NCBI GenBank assembly: GCA_037127255.1
Contig: JBANSL010000009.1
Location: forward strand, 34,493,475-34,557,474
Length of the DNA stretch: 64,000 nucleotides
Reading direction: 5' to 3'
Source: Persicaria tinctoria
Lineage: Eukaryota; Streptophyta; Magnoliopsida; Caryophyllales; Polygonaceae
Shown piece by piece: positions 55,722 through 64,000 of the stretch (positions are counted from its first letter, which is position 1; every line of letters begins with the position of its first letter). The notes under the pieces were generated by a model, which saw only the letters and a list, made by a program, of their open reading frames with translations, ran no database searches and had not been told where the DNA came from. The position numbers and the translations under genes were made by a program.

Positions 55722-57859
55722 ATCTACGGTTTCTAGTGTTTATTTTTAGGTTATAAGATCCCATCTCGAAAGGTGGAGAAAGAATGGAGCAAAATGGACA
55801 AATAAGAGCTACGGAACAAGATCGGAAATGGAGAACATGGAGAAACCCCATCTTTAAGGTTCTGAGAAGTTGGAATTAGCTTCTGAGGTCTTCATGAGAA
55901 TCGTATTTCTTCGAAAGAGCTTTCCAGCGCTTATTCATATGCGTCAATCGGACAAAGGATGACTCCAGAACATGCGTTACAAGTTCAGTCTGCCTAAGTT
56001 ATCAGCACTGTAGGAAAGGCGCACGCCGCCCTTGCCACGGCGCCCACCGCCTCGTCAGATCCTGGATTTGCGATACACGGCCCAATTTATCATTATGTAA
56101 ACTCTTATCTATCTTTCCTAGGGTTTTTGTCGACGCCTTTGAGCCCTATATTAGTCATATTTCCAGTATTCAATCAATCAATTAACATTCTATTCCCCAT
56201 AAACTCAAAGAGAGATTAGAGGATTTAAGTTTAGGGATTTGAGGCACGTTATGCTTATTATTCATGAGTTTATTTATCATCTCGTTCTTCATCTTATATT
56301 TGTGTTCCTTTCCCTTACTGACCATCTAGTTAGGAATTGCATCTATGCTATGGATCCGTTGTTGGTTTCTCGATAGCAAACGAAGTCAATGATTTAGTGA
56401 TATTTCTATTCGTTTGTAGTGGATGATAACAATTGATCTATGTTGTGTAGATTCGATTAGGGTTGAGTTTGGTTTGCGCCTATCTGTCTTAATTGCATTG
56501 AATCAATATTCCAATTGGTCTAAGTACTTGAGTTCTTAATGCTATTCTTTAGTGATATTGAGTAAGATGAGTAAATCTCTGCGGATCTCTCAACCTTAGT
56601 CAAGTCGACATAGACTTAGGAATAATATTGATATCTACTCAAGGATCGAGCAATCAACCAATGTTGCGAATTGTACACGAAACCATATGCTCTATTCTTC
56701 TATCTTTGATTTGCTCTTGCTAACATCTTTATCATAAGTTTATTCGCTTTGTCTTCCTTCCTTCGTGTTCCTATTCTATCGTTAGGGTTGATGTGAGCCT
56801 AATTCGCCATGTTTTACACTTATTTCTATATCGATTTCTGCATATATTGCATACATTTGGGTTAGAACAATACAGAATCTGTGTATTTTACACTTATTTG
56901 CAATATATGGAGGTCTACACAAGTTTTGGTAATATTTCGCAGAAATCGGACGCACTTTGGAGCTTAAAGGAAACTCATGGAGAAGCTAAGGATGGTGCAG
57001 CTGGATAAAAGGCCATTTTTCGGTATTCATCATTTGGAATCAAGCTTTGATGTCTTCATTAAAGTTGTAGCCCTCAAAAAGAGCTTTCCAACGCATGGTC
57101 ATATGCGTCAATCCGACGAACGAGGACTCGGGAAAGTGCGTTTCAAGAACAGAGCAGAAAGCTGAGAGAACTCTACTCGATCTCGACGAGGGCTGGTCGA
57201 GCACACCTGGTCGAGCAGAGCTGATCGAGGACACTGAGTCAGAGACAACCCGATCCTGAAACCCTACTCGATCTCGAGGAGGCCTTGTCGAGATCGACGA
57301 CACCTTAGTGCCATGTCCGGAGTCGACGATCTGTCGAGAAGCCGAGCCAACTCTACTCGATCTCGAGGAGATCTAGTCGAGATCGACGAGCCCCGAGTCC
57401 AGATCCGAGGCGGTCGAGCAGAGCCACGTGGGAAGACCTAGTCGATGAGCCAATCCTACTCGAGACAGAGGAAGGCTACTCGAGATCGACTAGACCTGTG
57501 AGTCATGTCCGAGTCACATCGAGCACCAGCTAGCCGTGACGCCGAGTCGACCAACAATCCTACTCGAGACAGAGGATGGCTACTCGAGATCGACAAGATC
57601 CTTGTCGAGATCGACGAACAAAGTCCGAAAACGCATTACACGGTTGAGCAATCCGAGTCGGGCACGAAGGAGGTCGAGTAGGCCGAAATCTATCATCATC
57701 TATCTATGGAAGGAAGATCTATCAACATGAAGACATATTACCTAGTTTAGATATAGTTTTCCTTTAAAGATTTATTTCCTTTAAGCAATTTATTTATCTT
57801 TAAGCTTTAAGTAGATATAGATAGAAGATTCTATCCTTGATTAGTAAGGATTAGAAGGC

Positions 57860-57867
57860 TATAAATA
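57860..57867 (+). promoter_or_regulatory. TATA box of the E solo LTR
   Basis: TATAAATA in GGCTATAAATAAAGCCCTAG. It is the same box as in the C LTRs, with the downstream GGGGGCTGATTTTCATTC likely near the start of transcription. A solo LTR with an intact promoter could transcribe neighbouring DNA. Confidence 0.55.
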
Positions 57868-57937
57868 AAGCCCTAGGGGGCTGATTTTCATTCATTCAAG
57901 CAAAGTCGTCTTAGGGCGCAAGGAGAGAGGGAGGAGG

Positions 57938-57962
57938 CGAGAGAGAGAGAGAGAGGGAGGAG

Positions 57963-58048
<86 letters not shown>

Positions 58049-58062
58049 GAGGCGAGAGAGGA
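57938..58062. repeat. (GA)n with GGAGGAGGC interruptions
   Basis: A GA-rich run of about 125 bp in the E LTR just downstream of the presumed transcription start, interrupted by GGGAGGAGGCGAG blocks. Confidence 0.9.
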
Positions 58063-58927
58063 GGAACGTTTGGAAGGTTTTGTAAGTTTTAGTTTATTTT
58101 ATGTTTAAGTTAATTTCTTTTATCATGTTTGCTTTCTAATTTTCCTTCTTCTAGGGTTGGGGTGATCCCAACATAGATATGTTTGTTTGATTTACGAATT
58201 CATGATTTTGTATGTCTTTATTATCATCTACCTATGTGCTTAATCCTTTGCGACAGTCGAGGACAATTTCTTATTTGCAATTATGAAGCGAAAGTGAATT
58301 AATTATGAATTTGGATAGTAATTAGGCTTTGCTTGCGAAAGTTGGTTGATCCTAATTAAGAAAAGGTAGTAACACTTAGGGTTTATACGAAAGCCTCTAT
58401 ATTCCTATTTGTTAATAACGAAAGTTATTTGATATAAAGCATGCATCTTTATGTGATTTATGATATGCGCATATGTTTATTGTTGTGATGATCCCTAACC
58501 TTGGAAGTTTGCATCTTTATTTATTTTATTTCATTATTTTCATCTTGCAAAGTTACCCGACACCGACCACCTCTTCTTCTATCATTCCCTCGACATCGAC
58601 CAAGTCTTAGTTGACATCGACACCAACCTCCCACCTTTTCCCGCTATCCCTGAACCCCAAAACACACTAAACCTAGAACCACTGACTTCTCTCCTGAGGA
58701 CGAACCTAACTCCACTATCCTATAGCGGGGTCTTGACTACAAATTTATTTGGTCGAGAAACCCTCTCGTCAAGGGTCATAATTGGTAAACACATATTGCA
58801 TTGAATTACTTTTTTCTCTATGGGTTCGACCCCTTACTTATCCGCTATACTAGGTTGCTAGTTTAGTTTATTTGTTTGAGTTATTTCTTTGGCAAGGTGA
58901 AATCTAACGACGTTTCCCCTTCCGTCA

Positions 58928-59076
58928 AGCTACATCTGTTGTAAACTACCTTTTGCAAACATCCGAACTAACCTCACAAGCTATCAATGGAGGTTCTCAT
59001 ATTTCTCTCATTTGTCAATAACCCCATGTTCCAACAAGTATAAACCTATTATTTAATATCACTAACAAACCTAAAT
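58928..59076. other. Short flank between D2 and a CACTA end
   Basis: It starts with the AGCTA target duplication and continues ACATCTGTTGTAAACTACC. No feature is recognised. It represents the old sequence into which D inserted. Confidence 0.4.
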
Positions 59077-59248
59077 CACTACTAGAAATATGTCATTTAA
59101 CATCGGGTAATAACCGATGTCTTAAAAAAAATCAATGTCTATGTGGGTGATGTAAAAAGTCAAAAGTTTATCACATCGGCCATAGTTCGATGTCTTTGTA
59201 TATTATATAACATCGTTTACATTTTTAAATCTGATGTCTTTGTCTATG
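59077..59248 (+). mobile_element. CACTA terminus with ACATCGG subterminal repeats
   Basis: CACTACTAGAAATATGTCAT starts at 59077. Within the next 170 bp are alternating ACATCGG and CCGATGT-type motifs (59098, 59113, 59187, 59197 and others). The first 12 bases equal those of the reversed terminus at 8789, so they belong to related CACTA elements. It is cut at about 59248, where copia integrase sequence begins. Confidence 0.75.
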
Positions 59249-61693
59249 TGAGGAGTTCTAGGAGCCGAAAAATTATGTTAAATTCCATATTTTGAGCAAA
59301 ATAAATCAAATTTAAGTTGATCAAATTCACGCCCGTGGTCACTTCGGATAGCAACAATAGGCATGTTTTTCAAAGTTTGTAACTCCTTACAAAGTTTTGA
59401 AACCCAAGTAAAACACGAATAATCATCAACAATGACAAGAATATTTTGTTTACCTTTGGTAGATTTGACACGCATAGGTCCACATGGATCCATATGTAAT
59501 AATTCAATAGGGCGAGAAGTACTTACTACCTTTTTGGGTTTGAATGACCCTCGAGTTTGCTTACCTTGTGAGCATGCATTGCATAACTCTTCTACCTTGA
59601 GGTTTAGATCGGGAAGTCCTCGAACCAAGTCCCTTGAGCAAAGTTTGTTCAATGTGTACATACTTACATGTCCAAGTTGTCTATGTCACAGCCTTGGATC
59701 TTCGGTCAAGGCCTTGAGACATTTTAAACTTGTTCCTGCAACTTGGTTAGTGCTCATTGAATATACATTATTATTGCGAGGAGCCATTAGGACCAAATCT
59801 CCGGAATTTATATTTTTGACTTGACATTTTTCGGAATAAAAAACAACAATATTACCTTTACCACATAATTGAGAGATACTAAAGCAAATTATACTTTAAA
59901 CCTTCTACAAGATAAACTTCATCAATATAGTTGGAAGAATCCTTACCAATCTTACCTATCTCAATTATGTTACACTTTCCCTTATCACCAAGAGACATTG
60001 TGCTTGTGGATTGCTTCTTTAAATCTGAAAACAGTGAGATTTTTCCACTCATGTGTCTTGAGCAACCACTATCGAGTATCCATTTATATTCCTTAGTCTT
60101 GGTAATATCCTGCAAAACAACCAAATTCAACCTTTCCGACTAGACCAAATTACAAACTTAGATTCATAATCGGGATGGAGCATATTTGGTGGTCTAGTCC
60201 CTTTAGGAACCCAATTTGTTTTGCCTGTTCTCTTAAGCACAATGGGAAAGTATTACGAATTATATAAGGGTCATTTCTACGATATGGACAAGTTGTTTTA
60301 ACATGACCCTTTTTATAACAAAAATGACATGTGGGTGTGCGCAAATTTTCTTTAGCTTTCACAAAAATGGTAGGGGCTTTCTTTGGAAAATTTTTGTTGT
60401 ATCCAATACCACTTTTGTTAAGGGATGATTGGTGCTCACCTAAAATCCTATCAAGATTGGCCTTGGACTTAGTAAAACGCATGAGGGATGTCTGCTGGTC
60501 TCTACACTTCTCAGCCAACGAGATCTTCTCTTTCTCTAGCTCCTTGGTGTAAAGAGTTAGAGAGGAGAGATCTTGCTTAAAGACAGAATTGTCTGTCTCC
60601 AAGGCCTTGACTTTACTGCCAATGGCTGACTGATAAGCCTTGAGATCTTTCATTTCTACCAACATTTTGCTCAATCCTTTTTCTTGTTCCAAAAGCCTTT
60701 CCTTCAAGGTGTTAGTTTCATGTATAAAATGTTCTTCATTTAAAAATAAGTTTTGAAGAAATTCGGACAATCCTATAGTAAGACTTGAAATTAAATCTCT
60801 TACAATAGTTCCAAGATGCTTCTTAGGTGTTTCCTCATGATCGACCATTAGTCAAAGATTAGCCAGTTCGGTCTCGGATTCAGAATCACTTGAGGAGTCG
60901 GAGTCGCTACATGACGCCATCATAGATTTCGTCTTTCGGTTGTCCTTTCGAAACTTATTCCTTCTCTTTTGTGGACAATCCTTCACTAGGTGTTCTGTAT
61001 CACCACATTCAAAATAAGCCACTGATTTAGTTTTCTTATTGGAAATGTATGGCTTACCTTTGGATTTTGATGTGCCGCTGTATTCTCGGTTTACAAACTG
61101 CTTCTTCGTCTTGAGTATTCTTTCTAGCCGTCTTGTGATGAGTGCGAATGGATCCTCTTCATCTTCACTCTCGTTGCCATCCGAGGTGACTTCTTCCCTT
61201 TTAGCTTTCAGGGCCAAGTTCTTCACAGTAGAGGCTACTTCTCCATCTTCTTCACCAAGAATCATCTCGTGGGTAATTAGTTTACCGAGGAGATCATCCA
61301 GAGGCAAATTTGACTGATTTTGAGCTTCCTCTATTGCGGTTACTTTTGGTCCCCACTTAGCTTTAGTTAAGCACCTCAAGATCTTCCTCGTCTTTTCCTC
61401 ATTTGCGAATGTTTTACCGACAAAATCTAGGTTGTTTACGATCTGTGTGAATCTTGGGAACATCTCCTTCACTGTTTTCATAGGAAGCATTTTGAACAGC
61501 TCATACTGTCGTAAGAAAATGTTGATTTTTGGTTTCCTTGACTTGGCTCGTACCTTCGTAGGTTACCACCAATTTATCCCAGATCTCCTTAGCACTTCTG
61601 CAAGATGAAATACGATTGAATTCATCAGCATTCAAACCACAATACAGTTTGTTCATGGCCCGAAAGTTTTTAGCCATGTTCTCCAGGTCGGTG
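59249..61693 (-). pseudogene. SIRE-like Ty1/copia gag-protease-integrase remnant
   Basis: Read from right to left. Gag has AKEIWDKLVVTYEGTSQVKE and a knuckle FECGDTEHLVKDC whose first Cys is lost. A coiled-coil-like stretch follows, then a second knuckle CHFCYKKGHVKTTC near 60320. The protease has WILDSGCSRHMSG near 60060 (DSG retained). The integrase zinc region is CNACSQGKQTRGSF, and its core has HMDPCGP, VIVDDYSCFTWVS and RSDHGREFDQLKF. It ends in FSAPRTP at 59250, so the remainder of integrase, RT and RNase H are missing. Frames shift several times. The two knuckles and extended gag suggest the SIRE/Maximus lineage. Confidence 0.85.
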
Positions 61694-62011
61694 TAAAGAC
61701 CGAATATATTTCATAAATTATATTATTATTTTATTCAATTTGTAAAAATGGGAGAAAACATGTCCTCAATGCACAAGTTCGGTTTTAAAATACTTCCGAC
61801 ATTGTTTTAGAATTTGGATTTTGACGGAAATTGATTATACTTTCAAGCTCCGAGTCTTGATAAATTAATTTAATTCCGATAATGATTTACAATTCGATTT
61901 AAATTTTATAGTGTCGGGATTCATTTTAGCGATTGAGATTGGGTTCGAGTGTCGGATATTTTGAATTCGTAAATTGGGGACCATTCCTATATTTTTTTTC
62001 TTTTTTCTTTT

Positions 62012-62051
<40 letters not shown>

Positions 62052-62140
62052 GGCCGTTGGAGGAGGAAGATTCCCTGCACTGTAATCCCACATTTCACAG
62101 CTCACTCTCTGTCTTATTCTCAATTGCAAAGTTCTCTCTC

Positions 62141-62178
<38 letters not shown>

Positions 62179-62191
62179 ATAGGTGAACTCC
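61694..62191 (+). mobile_element. Probable chromovirus-type LTR fragment with (TC)n
   Basis: It starts TGTAAAGACCGAATATATTT exactly where copia gag is broken, a start resembling that of the F LTR (TGTAAAGGCTCGG). Two TC runs lie at 62018-62047 and 62132-62175. It is non-coding. It is cut by a D-family LTR at 62192. The assignment rests on the start motif and general style only. Confidence 0.4.
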
Positions 62192-62566
62192 TGATAATGC
62201 ATATTTTATATAGGAATATATGTAGGTCTTAGGTGCATTAGAGATTCGTATTGCATGTTTAATAAGCTTATTCATATTGTTGGTCATTTGGTATTCGAAA
62301 TGCAAAATCTACGGTTTGTAGTGTTTATTTGTAAGTGATAAGATCCGGCCTCGAAAGGTGGAGAAAGAATGGAGCAAATGGACAAAGAAGAGCTAAGAAA
62401 AAAGAGCGGAAATGGAGAACATGGAGAAAACCCATCTTTAAGGTTCTGAGAAGTTGGAATTAGATTTGAGGTCTTCATGAAAATTGTAGTGCTTGGAAAG
62501 AGCTTTCCAACGCATATTCATATGCGTCAATCGGATGAAGGATGACTCCAGAAAGTGAATTACAAG
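62192..62566 (+). mobile_element. D-family LTR fragment (D3)
   Basis: It starts TGATAATGCATATTTTATAT and follows the D LTR through GGATGACTCCAGAAAGTG and TTACAAG. It is then interrupted by a hAT-like element. It is more diverged than D1 and D2. The left flank is not a purine tract, so it is a 5' or solo LTR. Confidence 0.7.
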
Positions 62567-62817
62567 TAGGGGTGTGCAGAAAAACCCGACACGATTGACC
62601 CGACACGAAAACACGACACGAAAAAACACGAACCAAAAAAAGACACGACACGAAAATGACATGAACCGGTAAAACACGATAATAAACAGTTCGTGTTCGG
62701 ATCGGGCATTTCCCCTTGTCGGGTACCCCACACGAACCGTCGAACCGTCTAATTTTTTATATATAAATCTATATGTAATATAGTATTAGTATTTTACGGT
62801 CCTACTTGAATCAATAA

Positions 62818-62920
62818 AGTTGTGTTGCTCAATTGGCTAGGGACGTTGGGACTTACTCAATGATAGCCGCATCCCGGGATCGATTCCCCGTCCTTTCGAA
62901 AATTTTTATTATTTTATTTT
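62818..62920 (+). ncRNA. tRNA-derived SINE-like head
   Basis: GTTGCTCAATTGG (62824-62836) resembles a Pol III A box and GGGATCGATTCCC (62876-62888) a B box, with normal spacing for a tRNA-like gene. A T-rich tail follows. It does not fold as a clean tRNA by eye, and no target duplication was established. It may be a SINE fragment or a decayed tRNA. Confidence 0.4.
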
Positions 62921-62987
62921 AACTTGAACTTGCTTTTTTTACAAAAAAAAATAAAATTCCATCGGCCTTTAACACTTTCTTTTTCTG

Positions 62988-63162
62988 TATAAAACCCCTA
63001 TCACCCTTTGGCTCTTTCAACTACTGTAAATCTAACCCTAAATTAGAACGCGATGGCGGCGATGCTCTTTCACTCATTCTCCGGCGGGTGGCGATGGTGG
63101 TATTCACGGCGCTCTCTCTATCTCCCTCTAAATCTCCGACGCCCTACTCTCCGACGTCAAAG
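62988..63162 (+). other. Promoter plus first-exon-like fragment
   Basis: TATAAAA at 62988-62994, then a pyrimidine-rich leader with CTAACCCTAAA (telo-box-like), then GCGATGGCGGCGATG with a good plant start context at 63053. The frame MAAMLFHSFSGGWRWWYSRR runs to a possible donor AAAG/GTTTGT at 63162. Such leaders are common in plant housekeeping genes. I do not recognise the peptide. It could be a captured first exon in the hAT-like element. Confidence 0.35.
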
Positions 63163-63669
63163 GTTTGTGACGACTGAGCACGGTAGTTGTGTTTAGTTTC
63201 CTCTTCAACTACTGGTTATTCTAGAATCAACTCATTGATGGAATTTTCCGATTTCCTTTCCTCCAAAAAAAAAATTCCAGGGAAATCATTCGACTGTACT
63301 ACTGTGGATGGCCTTTGATGTACATTTTGGGGCGATTTGTTGTTTTTAGAGAACGAGTCGTCTCATTCCATCAATTTGTTGATTTTTTATTCAATTAATT
63401 CAAGAATTGTGTCGGTGGTTATGGGGATTTCTGATTTGGGGCAACACTCGGGGCTAGGATTAGTGTTTTCCATCTTCTTTTTGAATGCAGTACAACAATG
63501 GGGGCTAGGGTTTTTGTTGACTTAGCCAAACAAAAAAAATCAACCGGTTCGTGTCGGATAACCCGGTACCCGACACGGAACCGATTAGTATATCCGTGTC
63601 GGGTACCCGGAATTATCCGTGTCGGATACGGTTCGAGCATTTTGGACTAAACGGTTTCGGGTACCCGAC
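63163..63669. other. Remainder of the hAT-like interior
   Basis: AT-rich, intron-like sequence without a supportable gene, followed by the GTGTCGGGTACCCG-rich part near 63545-63668. Confidence 0.4.
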
Positions 63670-64000
63670 TGATGTGAGCCTAATTCGCCATGTTTTACAC
63701 TTACTTTTATATCGATTTCTGCATACATTGCATGCGTTTGGGTTAGAATAATACAGAATCTGTGTAGTTTACACTTATTTGCAATATATGGAGGTCTACA
63801 CAAGTTTTGGTTATATTTCGCAGAAATCGGACGCACTTTGGAGCTTAAAGGAAACTCATGGAGAAGTTAAGAATGGTGCAGCTAGAGAAAATACCATTTT
63901 TCATCATTTTGTCGTTCTAAATCAAGCTTTGATGTCTTCATGAGAGTTGTAGCCCTCGGAAAGAGCTTTCCAACGAATGGTCATGTGCGTCAATCCGACA
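63670..64000 (+). mobile_element. Family E LTR, start of a further copy
   Basis: It starts TGATGTGAGCCTAATTCGCC and follows the solo LTR at 56789 closely through AAAGAGCTTTCCAACGAATG to the window end. It inserted into the hAT-like element. Confidence 0.85.

Larger units (their letters stand above)
56789..58771 (+). mobile_element. Solo LTR of family E
   Basis: 1,983 bp, TGATGTGAGCC...CTCTCGTCA, with a perfect target duplication AGGGT (56784-56788 and 58772-58776) inside the D2 3' LTR. The empty site GTTAGGGTCATAATTGG is seen in the D2 5' LTR near 43243. No internal region is present, so this is a product of LTR-LTR recombination. It holds dense GTCGAGATCGAC motifs (57175-57610), a TATA box (57860-57867) and a long GA run (57938-58062). 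Long frames in the motif region are not genes. Confidence 0.92.
42058..58927 (+). mobile_element. Element D2: complete non-autonomous element with nested insertions
   Basis: Target duplication AGCTA at 42053-42057 and 58928-58932. The 5' LTR is 42058-43398 (1,341 bp, TGATAATG...CCGTCA). The 3' LTR is in three pieces: 46788-46908, 55727-56788 and 58777-58927, summing to 1,334 bp after removal of C1, E and their target duplications. Without these, D2 is about 6.1 kb. The PBS-like GTGGTGCCGTTGCCATGGAC follows the 5' LTR; it is a mutated form of the TGGCGCCGTTGCCGGGGAC Asp-tRNA-type site. Only one ORF (43416-44288) is present. The 3' side has GGCAACCC, minisatellite, hairpin and G-run features described separately. 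Confidence 0.88.
62567..63669 (+). mobile_element. hAT-like element, right end outside or lost
   Basis: It starts TAGGGGTGTGCAGAAAAACC, a common start of plant hAT elements. GACACGA/AACACGA repeats follow to about 62665, with related CGTGTCGGGTACCCG words near the other side (63545-63668). The interior holds a tRNA-like segment and an exon-like segment. It is interrupted at 63670 by a family E LTR, so the second terminal repeat is not in view. No transposase is seen. Confidence 0.55.

Overview
This window is repeat-dominated nuclear DNA from a flowering plant. It contains plant-type LTR retrotransposons (Athila/Tat-like, chromovirus-like and SIRE-like copia pieces), CACTA, hAT and Tourist DNA transposons, and short fragments of host-like genes with introns. 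I see no rRNA gene, intact tRNA gene, CRISPR array or bacterial-type operon, and no intact single-copy host gene.

Layout. 1-2742: AT-rich sequence with a Tourist MITE, GACCCGA-rich arrays and a broken Ty1/copia reverse transcriptase. 2743-9365: nested CACTA debris that also holds a fragment of the NatA subunit NAA15 and three spliced exons of an unrecognised membrane protein. 9366-21493: pieces of an Athila-like family (called A here), a Tat-like gag and LTR (H), a chromovirus-like LTR with a duplicated leader (G) and a reversed LTR of family E.

20735-58927 is the core. It holds two copies of a block made of an A LTR, an element D inserted at AGCTA, and an element C in opposite orientation. 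The copies share the same private LTR deletion and the same D insertion point. They meet at 41280, where C gag joins the GA-repeat of the A LTR, which looks like a tandem duplication. The left copy later received F (25471-37181, TSD GGTTA, 3.0-3.6 kb LTRs, no coding interior), and one F LTR received a hAT MITE (TSD GGGTGAGA). In the right copy C is complete (46909-55721, TSD ATCTA), and a solo E LTR (56789-58771, TSD AGGGT) sits further along in the 3' LTR of D (42058-58927, TSD AGCTA). 58928-64000: CACTA terminus, SIRE-like copia gag/protease/integrase remnant, LTR fragments, a hAT-like element with a tRNA-like segment and an exon-like segment, then the start of another E LTR.

The most interesting elements are two apparently non-autonomous families. 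C encodes only gag and protease. D encodes only an unrecognised protein of about 290 aa with a hydrophobic N-terminus. A, C and D share 3' architecture, including a TGCTTGAGGACAAGCA hairpin before the LTR. A and D LTRs share a paired GGCGCC box, and C and E LTRs share GTCGAGATCGAG-type motifs; both motif types also occur inside coding regions. Family letters A-H are my labels. All homology statements come from recognition by eye, not from searches.
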